Origin: Pseudomonadota bacterium
Lineage (GTDB): Bacteria > Desulfobacterota > Desulfobacteria > Desulfobacterales > Desulfobacteraceae
Length of the DNA: 7,704 nucleotides
Assembly: GCA_018816605.1 (NCBI GenBank)
Contig: JAHIVS010000135.1
Coordinates: 1 to 7,704, forward strand
Direction: 5' to 3'
This document shows, piece by piece, positions 1 through 5,672 of this stretch (positions within the stretch are counted from its first letter, which is position 1; every line of letters begins with the position of its first letter). A program made the position numbers and the translations under genes. The notes under the pieces are model-generated. The model saw only the letters and a program-made list of their open reading frames with translations, did not search any database and was not told the DNA's origin.

Positions 1-1166
1 AGGGAGCCAGCGATATCCATATTGAACCCTTTGAAGAGCGGCTCCAGGTGAGATACAGAATAGATGGTATTCTGGTGCCCTATAAGATGTTTCCTGCCAA
101 TGCCGCCACCATGGTTGCCTCCCGGATAAAAATATTGTGCAAGGCAAATATAGCAGAAAAAAGACGCCACCAGGACGGCAGGATGACCTTTGAACACAAG
201 GGAAACGCATTGGACTTGAGAATATCCATTTTTGTTACGGTCTTTGGTGAAAAAATTGTATTGCGAATTTTGAACCGAATCGATCAGATCATAAAATTCG
301 ATCAGATCGGGATGCAGCCCAAAATGCTCGAACGATTCAAAAGAGATGTACTGAATGTCCCCAGCGGGGTCATGATCATCACGGGCCCGACGGGTTCCGG
401 CAAAACAACCACGCTTTATTCCTGCGTAGCGGAGATCTCCAATCCCCAAATCAGTATTGTGACGGCCGAAGACCCTGTGGAATATGTGGTCGAAGGGATT
501 TCCCAGTGTTCCATTGATCCGGGTATCAACCGGACCTTTCAGGAGACCCTTCGCCATATTGTCCGCCAGGATCCGGATGTTATCGTTATCGGAGAAGTAA
601 GGGATAATTATTCAGCCGGAGTGGCGGTTCATGCGGCGCTCACAGGGCACAAGGTATTAACCTCCTTCCATACGGAAGACAGTATCAGCGGGTTGATACG
701 CCTGATGAACATGGATATTGAGGCCTTTCTGATTTCCTCCACCGTTACCTGTGTCCTGGCCCAGCGCTTATTAAGAAGGGTCTGCCCCCATTGTCAACAG
801 CCCTACAAACCATCATCGGCAGACCTGAAACTTCTGGGATACGGCCCCGACGATATGGGAAAAAGGGAACTCATGAAAGGAAGAGGCTGCCCTATCTGCA
901 ACCACACCGGCTACAAAGGCCGGGTGGCTGTTTATGAAATGCTGGTGCTCAATGAGTTTGTCAGGGAAGCTATTTTGGCAAGCCGATCCAGTTATGATTT
1001 GAGAAAAATCAGCATCGAAACCGCAGGACTGGTGACATTGATGGAAGATGCCCTGTCCAAGGTTTCTTCAGGGATCACAACCTTAGAGGAAACCTTCAGA
1101 TGCATTCCCCGGCTGCTTGCGCCCCGTCCCATCCAAGAGATTAACAGACTGTTAGGAGTGTCCTGA
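1..1166 (+). CDS. GspE/PilB-family type II secretion / type IV pilus assembly ATPase (5' truncated by window)
   Basis: This is a cytoplasmic hexameric ATPase that would power assembly of a type IV pilus or type II secretion pseudopilus. The reading frame is open from base 3 and begins GASDIHIEPFEERLQ, a conserved internal motif of the family, so the N-terminal domain lies left of the window and the in-frame GTG at 48 is not the start. Visible motifs are Walker A GPTGSGKTTT (384-413), Asp box AEDPVEY (465-485), Walker B DPDVIVIGEVRD (570-605), His box GHKVLTSFHTED (645-680) and a zinc-type tetracysteine CPHC (783-794) / CPIC (888-899) separated by 31 residues. The tetracysteine favours GspE/PilB over the retraction ATPase PilT. 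Compared with the second ATPase in this window it is divergent: HTED replaces HTND, and about 20 extra residues follow the usual C-terminal end. The stop lies 2 bases before the HDOD gene, so the two are co-transcribed. GspE and PilB cannot be told apart here. Confidence 0.93.
   Translation, partial: GASDIHIEPFEERLQVRYRIDGILVPYKMFPANAATMVASRIKILCKANIAEKRRHQDGRMTFEHKGNALDLRISIFVTVFGEKIVLRILNRIDQIIKFDQIGMQPKMLERFKRDVLNVPSGVMIITGPTGSGKTTTLYSCVAEISNPQISIVTAEDPVEYVVEGISQCSIDPGINRTFQETLRHIVRQDPDVIVIGEVRDNYSAGVAVHAALTGHKVLTSFHTEDSISGLIRLMNMDIEAFLISSTVTCVLAQRLLRRVCPHCQQPYKPSSADLKLLGYGPDDMGKRELMKGRGCPICNHTGYKGRVAVYEMLVLNEFVREAILASRSSYDLRKISIETAGLVTLMEDALSKVSSGITTLEETFRCIPRLLAPRPIQEINRLLGVS
1154..1158 (+). 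promoter_or_regulatory. Ribosome binding site AGGAG for the HDOD gene
   Basis: AGGAG lies inside the last codons of the upstream ATPase gene, 10 bases before the ATG at 1169. It supports that start and suggests translational coupling of the two genes. Confidence 0.6.
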
Positions 1167-1168
1167 AC

Positions 1169-2011
1169 ATGCCGCAAAAAGCCAGCATCATTGAGATCAT
1201 AAAGCAACAGATCCAAAAAGAGGACTCCTTACCTGTCCTCAGCCCAAAGGCCATGAAAATTCAGGGAGAAGCCACAAAAAACAACCCGGACTTCAATGTA
1301 CTGGCCCGGATGATCCGCCTGGACCCCACACTGACAAGCCAGATTCTCAAAACGGCCAACTCCCCTTTTTATCGGGGCCTGGGAGATGTGGACACCATTA
1401 AGGATGCCATCATACGACTGGGGCAGGATGAAATGATCAATATCATCATGAAAGTGGTACACCAGCAAAATTTCAAATCGAACAACCCCCTGATCCGCTC
1501 ATACCAGAGCCGGTTGTGGAATCATTCTGTTTCCTGTGCCATCGGAACGTTGTGGACAGCCAAGTATCTGTCCCTGGGGGAATTGATTCCCAAAGCCTTT
1601 ATTGCAGGCCTTTTGCATGATATGGGAAAACTTTATTTGTTAACAGCCCTGGAAAAAATCCTTGAATCGGAATCCTCAGCGTTTAAGCCCCCGCCACAAC
1701 TCATTGAAAAAATTCTCGACAGCCTCCACTCGGTGCTGGGATATTCGCTTCTCACCAAATGGCATCTGCCCGAACGATACCGCATCATTGCACGGGACCA
1801 CCATGCAACAGAATACAACTATTCAGACCTTCTATTGCTGATCGTGAGGCTTGTGAATGCGGTGTGCATAAAAATGGAAAAAAATGAACCGGGTGCCGAC
1901 CTTGCCGGAATTGTCAGCTCAAAGGAGGCCGATATCTTGGGCATGCCTGAAATCGGGGTGGCAGAACTTGAAATTGCCCTGGAAGATGCCAGAACCAACA
2001 GACCCATGTGA
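1169..2011 (+). CDS. HDOD domain-containing signalling protein
   Basis: This 280-residue protein is a stand-alone HDOD (HD-related output domain) protein, a family linked to signalling and regulation whose biochemistry is mostly unknown. The diagnostic N-terminal part is present: LPVLSPKAMKI (residues 21-31), the LDPTLTSQILKTANSPFYRG block (51-70) and DAIIRLGQDEM (79-89). The helical HD-like part follows with WNHS (His119), GLLHDMGK (His150-Asp151), His187 and DHH (210-212). No signal peptide or membrane segment is seen, so it should be cytoplasmic. There is no receiver, PilZ or GGDEF domain attached. It starts 2 bases after the secretion/pilus ATPase stop, so it probably serves or regulates that machinery; this is inferred from position only. 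Downstream, only 10 bases separate it from the converging motB gene. HDOD members usually keep the HD dyad without proven catalysis, so its retention here is not evidence of an enzyme. Confidence 0.92.
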   Translation: MPQKASIIEIIKQQIQKEDSLPVLSPKAMKIQGEATKNNPDFNVLARMIRLDPTLTSQILKTANSPFYRGLGDVDTIKDAIIRLGQDEMINIIMKVVHQQNFKSNNPLIRSYQSRLWNHSVSCAIGTLWTAKYLSLGELIPKAFIAGLLHDMGKLYLLTALEKILESESSAFKPPPQLIEKILDSLHSVLGYSLLTKWHLPERYRIIARDHHATEYNYSDLLLLIVRLVNAVCIKMEKNEPGADLAGIVSSKEADILGMPEIGVAELEIALEDARTNRPM

Positions 2012-2021
2012 TACTTTTGTT

Positions 2022-2834
2022 CTAGGGGCTCTTCAGACCTGAAAACTGCCGGGCAATACTGTCCCGCTCATAGACAATTTCGACCCGCCGGTTTAAGGCC
2101 CTGCCCTGGGCAGTATCATTGGTGGCCACCGGATGGTATTGGGCATAGCCTTCGGCAGAGATATACTCGGGAGGCACCCCGTTCTGGACCAGCAGACGGA
2201 CCACGGTAGATGCCCTTGCACTGGACAATTCCCAGTTTGAGGGGAAATATGCCGAGGATATGGGTTCGCTGTCCGTATGCCCTTTTATCTTGACCTGGTA
2301 GGCAAGCTTGGACAAGACAGAGGCAACCTTTTGAAGGATATCCTGCCCTTTTCCACTCAACTGGGTCCCTCCCTGGGCAAAAAGAAGCAAATCCGACATG
2401 GTAATGACCACACCGTCTTCGGTTTTGGTGACACTCACCTCACCGCCAAGCTTGTTGAACAACACCAATTCCCTGATCTCGGAGACAATCTCCTCCATTT
2501 CCTTTTCAATCATTCCGCCCAGCTCATCTATTTGCTGGTTCTCGGAAGGCTCTTCGGAAGGAACCGCATGCATGGTCAGCCCCTCCCGGGTTCCTGACTC
2601 GGGCACGGCCTGGGAGCCCAGGGCACTTCGCAGGGACTGCACCAACTCCTTATAGGTCTCCTGCTGGGTGGTGCTCATGGCAAAGAGCAGAACAAAAAAA
2701 CACATCAAAAGGGTTACAAGATCGGCAAAGGTGGCCATCCATGCAGGCGCGCCCGGGGCCCCCTTTTTCCCCTCGGCAGGCGGCGGTGGTAAGATTACCT
2801 CTGCTGCTGCTTCTGTGCCGGTTTCATCAGCCAT
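2022..2834 (-). CDS. motB: Flagellar motor stator protein MotB (PomB-like)
   Basis: MotB anchors the flagellar stator to peptidoglycan and carries the ion-binding aspartate of the channel. The 270-residue protein has a short cytoplasmic N-terminus rich in Pro, Lys and Gly, then one membrane helix at about residues 33-53. Within WMATFADLVTLLMCFFVLL the key residue is Asp38, equivalent to Asp32 of E. coli MotB. A linker/plug region (about 55-145) precedes an OmpA-like peptidoglycan-binding domain (about 148-257). That domain shows KGHTDSEP, the NWELSSARA helix, GYAQYHPVATND and RALNRRVEI, all standard for the family. The length is normal. It is the last gene of the minus-strand operon, 25 bases after motA. 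The wording of the membrane helix is closer to sodium-type PomB than to E. coli MotB. The ATG at 2834 follows a weak purine-rich site (AAGAGA). Confidence 0.95.
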   Translation of the reverse strand: MADETGTEAAAEVILPPPPAEGKKGAPGAPAWMATFADLVTLLMCFFVLLFAMSTTQQETYKELVQSLRSALGSQAVPESGTREGLTMHAVPSEEPSENQQIDELGGMIEKEMEEIVSEIRELVLFNKLGGEVSVTKTEDGVVITMSDLLLFAQGGTQLSGKGQDILQKVASVLSKLAYQVKIKGHTDSEPISSAYFPSNWELSSARASTVVRLLVQNGVPPEYISAEGYAQYHPVATNDTAQGRALNRRVEIVYERDSIARQFSGLKSP

Positions 2835-2859
2835 GGTCTATTCTCTTTTTTTAAATGTA

Positions 2860-3621
2860 TTATTTTTTTTCTTCTGTCTTGCTTTTGGACATATACACCT
2901 TGAGCTTATCTTCCATGAGTTTTGGATGCTCGCCTTCCCGGATGGAAAGAATCCCTTCAAAGATGATATTCATATTGGTAATCTCTTCTTCATTTCTTCC
3001 AGAAAGTTTATCGCTCATGGGAATAAAAAACAGATTGGCCATAATCGCCCCGTAAAAGGTGGTGATCATGGCCACGGCCATCTTGGGTCCGATGGAAGAA
3101 GGGTCATCCAGATTGGCCAGCATCTGGACAAGGCCGATCAGGGTTCCGATCATCCCAAAGGCAGGGGCATAGGCCCCCATGCTGGAAAAAATGTCCGCCC
3201 CCGTATCCAGCCCTTTTTTGGTCAATGCCATTCTTTTCTGCATGATGGCGGCAATATCTCCGGTTTTTACCCCATCCACCGTCATCTGAAGTGCCTGGGC
3301 AAGGTAGGGATCAGGGGTGGTCTGGATATCCCCTTCTATGGACAGCAACCCCCCTTTCCGGGCCTTATTGGATATTTCAACCAGATTGGCAATGATATTT
3401 TCAGGCTTTTCAATTTTAAACATAAAAATTTTTAGGCCGGTTTTGAACATCCCTAGAAAATCAGACAAGGGATAGCCGACCATGGTGGCGGCGATGGTTC
3501 CTCCCACAACAATGAGAATGGACGGAATATTGACAAACATCATGATACTGCCGCCCAAAAGTATGGTGCCCAGTATAAACCCTGTCCCTGAGACAACACC
3601 GATAATCGAAGCAATGTCCAT
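2860..3621 (-). CDS. motA: Flagellar motor stator protein MotA (PomA-like)
   Basis: MotA is the membrane subunit of the stator; five copies surround a MotB dimer and turn the rotor using an ion gradient. The 253-residue protein has the expected four membrane helices (about 4-24, 33-50, 148-170 and 181-203). The large cytoplasmic loop carries ARKGGLLSIEGD, in which Arg88 and Glu96 have the same spacing as the rotor-contacting Arg90 and Glu98 of E. coli MotA. Helices 3 and 4 read APAFGMIGTLIGLV and AVAMITTFYGAIMAN. Thr160 and Thr187/188 match threonines considered important for sodium passage in PomA, so sodium coupling is likely but not proven. The ATG at 3621 is preceded by AAAGG at 3634-3630, 8 bases upstream and inside the end of the previous gene. 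The stop of that gene is only 3 bases before the ATG. The C-terminus is lysine-rich and ends in an A8 run in the mRNA. Confidence 0.96.
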   Translation of the reverse strand: MDIASIIGVVSGTGFILGTILLGGSIMMFVNIPSILIVVGGTIAATMVGYPLSDFLGMFKTGLKIFMFKIEKPENIIANLVEISNKARKGGLLSIEGDIQTTPDPYLAQALQMTVDGVKTGDIAAIMQKRMALTKKGLDTGADIFSSMGAYAPAFGMIGTLIGLVQMLANLDDPSSIGPKMAVAMITTFYGAIMANLFFIPMSDKLSGRNEEEITNMNIIFEGILSIREGEHPKLMEDKLKVYMSKSKTEEKK

Positions 3622-3624
3622 TTT

Positions 3625-4977
3625 TTAAGCCTTTATGTAAATTATTTCATCCACAGGGTATTCCCTGTGATATTGTATAATCTTGTCAATTGCATCCTGT
3701 GTCAGCAAGGTGTTCACAGAAAAAAGCTTGGTTCCAGTGGATGTAAACAATGCCGTTCCCAGTGTCATTCCGGGTTCAAGCTGTTCTACCCCCACTCCCC
3801 TTACCCGGTAGGCATCGGATCCCAAGTGAAGCACGGCATATTTTTCAAGCCAGCTCACAATGGCAGGATCAAGCCTGGAACCGGACAGGCCCTCCAAAGC
3901 CGCCATCAAATCTTCCAGGGAAAGGATCTCGGGACTATCCCTCAGCCGGTCAAAGGCATCGGCTCCGGCAAGTATCCGGGAGCCCAATGGGATAAGATTT
4001 TTCCTCAATCCGTCGGGAAATCCCGTACCATCGGAATTTTCATTTAGAAACCGGATCATTTCCCCTGCATCTTCAAATCCCTGGCATTCTTTTAACAGAT
4101 CGGCCCCTTTTACAGGATATTGAATCCAGATATTTTTTTCATAATTTGTAAGCGCATTCTCCGGTTTTTCCAATGCCTGCCCGGGCATGAAAAGAAGCCC
4201 GACTTCGTGCAGCATAGCAGCTTTTCGAATATCCTCCAACTTTTTTTCAGCAAACCCAAATTGTTTTGCAATAAAACAGGCGACCTGGGCGACCCTGTCG
4301 CCATGCCCCCTGTTTTGTTCGATTCGCGTGGTGATCAAAGTGGACAAAAGCCGTTCAAACCCCCTTACATTCCGGGTAAGCGTTTCTTTCATATGGGAAA
4401 TGGTCTTTTTCATCCCATCCCGCTCACGGGTCATGTGGTGGATCTGCTTGAGGGCAGCGTTCAGGCTGTTTTTTTCCCGGATCAGCTCTTGTTTAACTGT
4501 TTTCAATTCCAGTTTAAACTTGTCCAGGTAATGAAAGGCCTTATCCAGGGTCTGTTTCTGGAGAATTTGTTTTTGTTCGAGGGTCTTTTTCGCTATATGG
4601 ATATTGGAACGGGCATACACTTCTTCCGCTGACAGGGGCAGAACAATCAATTCATCAACCCCTGCCGCTTGGAGGGCCATTCTTGCCTCAAATTCCGGAT
4701 AGGCATCCACACCCAGAAAAAAGGCCGGTTGAAACGGGGACAAAACCGCTCCTATGGCATGGATTCTTTCTACTACAGATTCAATTGCGGCCGGATTCTG
4801 GATTGCAGGGTCGTCCATTAAAAGGACATCCACAGGTTTTTTCCATGCATTTTTGGCATCCAGATCTTTTGTACAGCAAAAATTGGCCGAAAACCCATTT
4901 GCTTTGGAAAACAGACCCATCTGGCCCTCATTGTTTTTATCCGCCACATACAGCAATGATATAAGATCTTTGTCCAT
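3625..4977 (-). CDS. Receiver-like / coiled-coil / degenerate HD-GYP domain protein
   Basis: This 450-residue cytoplasmic protein looks like a response-regulator-style HD-GYP protein with a decayed active site. Residues 5-130 resemble a receiver (LLMDDP at 52-57), but the conserved Lys-Pro is replaced by LPL at 113-115. Residues about 130-215 form a charged helical coiled coil. An HD-GYP-like domain (about 216-385) follows, with GHGDRVA (His225), MLHEVGL (256-261), QYP (286-288), FLNENSDGTGFP (310-321), IPLGSRILAGADAFDRL (Asp340). Active HD-GYP cyclic-di-GMP phosphodiesterases have HDIGK, HP and HHE at the matching places, so most metal ligands are lost. The last 55 residues carry LEPGMTLGTALF, a small beta domain common beside HD-GYP and HDOD domains. 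The chosen ATG at 4977 follows GGGGAG. A TTG at 5001 would add eight residues of Gly/Pro-rich sequence with no homology sense. Being 3 bases from motA, it probably acts with the motor. Confidence 0.85.
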   Translation of the reverse strand: MDKDLISLLYVADKNNEGQMGLFSKANGFSANFCCTKDLDAKNAWKKPVDVLLMDDPAIQNPAAIESVVERIHAIGAVLSPFQPAFFLGVDAYPEFEARMALQAAGVDELIVLPLSAEEVYARSNIHIAKKTLEQKQILQKQTLDKAFHYLDKFKLELKTVKQELIREKNSLNAALKQIHHMTRERDGMKKTISHMKETLTRNVRGFERLLSTLITTRIEQNRGHGDRVAQVACFIAKQFGFAEKKLEDIRKAAMLHEVGLLFMPGQALEKPENALTNYEKNIWIQYPVKGADLLKECQGFEDAGEMIRFLNENSDGTGFPDGLRKNLIPLGSRILAGADAFDRLRDSPEILSLEDLMAALEGLSGSRLDPAIVSWLEKYAVLHLGSDAYRVRGVGVEQLEPGMTLGTALFTSTGTKLFSVNTLLTQDAIDKIIQYHREYPVDEIIYIKA

Positions 4978-4980
4978 GCG

Positions 4981-4986
4981 CTCCCC
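4981..4986 (-). promoter_or_regulatory. Ribosome binding site GGGGAG for the HD-GYP-like gene
   Basis: GGGGAG lies 3 bases before the ATG at 4977, a short but usable spacing. It is the best purine-rich site near this junction and is the reason for preferring the ATG over the upstream TTG at 5001. Confidence 0.45.
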
Positions 4987-5004
4987 GGGGCTACCCCCCA
5001 AGCC

Positions 5005-5559
5005 CTATTCTTCGGAATAGTCCTTTGTCCACCATTCGTCCCATCGGGTTTCCATTATTCCCTGGGCCATCTGTTTGCCCATTGGTGTTTCGATCCGACC
5101 GATGACCAGGGGCAGCCATTTTTCAGCCGACACAGCCCCCGTATCTTCAAGTTTCTTCAATTCCAAAACAAATGAAAGCTGATCCGCATCCTTGGCAAGT
5201 TTTGCCTCTCTGGTTTCGCCCAGATTAAACTCCTCAATAAGGACTTTGATATCATTACCAAAAGAAAGCGGGTTTATCAAATCAGAAATGGCTTTGGCTT
5301 CATCGGCCTGGGTATATTTTTTCTGCACATAGTTAAGATCTCCGGTCCGGGCTTCTGGAATATCATGGAGCAGGGCCATTGCCATCAGTTTTGACCCATC
5401 AATATCCGTATCCAGTCTTGACATGACAAAACAGATAAAGGCCATGGTAAAACAGTGTTCTGCAATGGTTTCACGACCTGATCCCAGAAAAGAATAACCG
5501 GACCGGACAATATCTTTTAACATTCGCATCTCAAACAGCAAATTGGCAACAGGTTTCAT
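5005..5559 (-). CDS. HD-domain phosphohydrolase, YfbR/HDDC2-like 5'-nucleotidase family
   Basis: This 184-residue soluble protein belongs to the small HD hydrolases related to E. coli YfbR and human HDDC2 (COG1896-type), metal-dependent enzymes that remove phosphate from (deoxy)nucleoside 5'-monophosphates. The full ligand set is visible: RETIAEHCF (His35), LLHDIPEARTGDLNYVQKKY (His65, Asp66, Glu69, Asp74) and LAKDADQLSF (Asp124). Length and C-terminal tryptophan-rich tail (RWDEWW) are typical. Substrate is inferred from family only. It is first in the minus-strand operon and ends 27 bases before the ATG of the HD-GYP-like gene, so a nucleotide-salvage enzyme shares a transcript with flagellar stator genes. 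The ATG at 5559 has only a weak site, GGA eight bases upstream. A promoter with a near-consensus -10 lies at 5605-5634. Confidence 0.88.
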   Translation of the reverse strand: MKPVANLLFEMRMLKDIVRSGYSFLGSGRETIAEHCFTMAFICFVMSRLDTDIDGSKLMAMALLHDIPEARTGDLNYVQKKYTQADEAKAISDLINPLSFGNDIKVLIEEFNLGETREAKLAKDADQLSFVLELKKLEDTGAVSAEKWLPLVIGRIETPMGKQMAQGIMETRWDEWWTKDYSEE

Positions 5560-5597
5560 CTTTTTTGTCCAATCCTAAGGTATTAGAGTAACAATTC

Positions 5598-5626
5598 TTG
5601 ACTTTTTATAGAACAGGCGTTTAAAT
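5598..5626 (+). promoter_or_regulatory. Sigma70-type promoter for the LysM gene
   Basis: TTGACT (5598-5603, five of six consensus bases), a 17-base spacer, then TTAAAT (5621-5626, four of six). The predicted transcript starts near 5633, about 39 bases before the ATG at 5673. It overlaps completely with the promoter on the other strand. Confidence 0.6.
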
Positions 5627-5634
5627 AAAGTCAA
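5605..5634 (-). promoter_or_regulatory. Sigma70-type promoter for the HD hydrolase-motAB operon
   Basis: Reading the minus strand, TTGACT (5634-5629), an 18-base spacer, then TATAAA (5610-5605, five of six consensus bases). The predicted start is near 5598, about 39 bases before the ATG at 5559. This looks like a housekeeping promoter; I see no sigma54 or sigma28 flagellar promoter here. Confidence 0.62.
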
Positions 5635-5661
5635 GATATTCAGAGGGAATCACTGCAGATC

Positions 5662-5669
5662 AAGGGGGT
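5662..5669 (+). promoter_or_regulatory. Strong ribosome binding site AAGGGGGT for the LysM gene
   Basis: The G-rich site ends 4 bases before the ATG at 5673 and is the strongest Shine-Dalgarno match in the window. It fixes the start and suggests good translation. Confidence 0.7.
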
Positions 5670-5672
5670 ACC

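Larger units (their letters stand above)
5596..5636. repeat. Perfect 10-bp inverted repeat in the divergent intergenic region
   Basis: TCTTGACTTT at 5596-5605 is matched exactly by AAAGTCAAGA at 5627-5636, with 21 bases between. Each arm contains a TTGACT that serves as the -35 of an outward-reading promoter. It could also be an operator for a dimeric regulator. No T-run follows, so it is not a terminator. Confidence 0.8.

Noticed and set aside
2012..2045. Possible bidirectional terminator between the converging HDOD and motB genes
   Set aside because: Only a 5-bp stem (TTCAG/CTGAA) with a 2-base loop lies there, inside motB and without a proper T-run.
2863..2870. Run of eight A (mRNA sense) at the motA end as a frameshift site
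   Set aside because: It is followed at once by the normal TAA, with no downstream structure or extended frame that would make slippage meaningful.
2668..3435. 255-codon open frame on the plus strand opposite motB and motA
   Set aside because: It is antisense to two clear stator genes, has low-complexity His/Gly-rich translation, no ribosome site and no family motif.
4120..4632. 170-codon plus-strand open frame opposite the HD-GYP-like gene
   Set aside because: Shadow of a well-supported gene; its translation shows no recognisable domain.
4978..5001. TTG start adding eight residues to the HD-GYP-like protein
   Set aside because: The ATG at 4977 has the better ribosome site and begins at the natural edge of the receiver-like domain; the extra residues are Gly/Pro-rich linker-like sequence.
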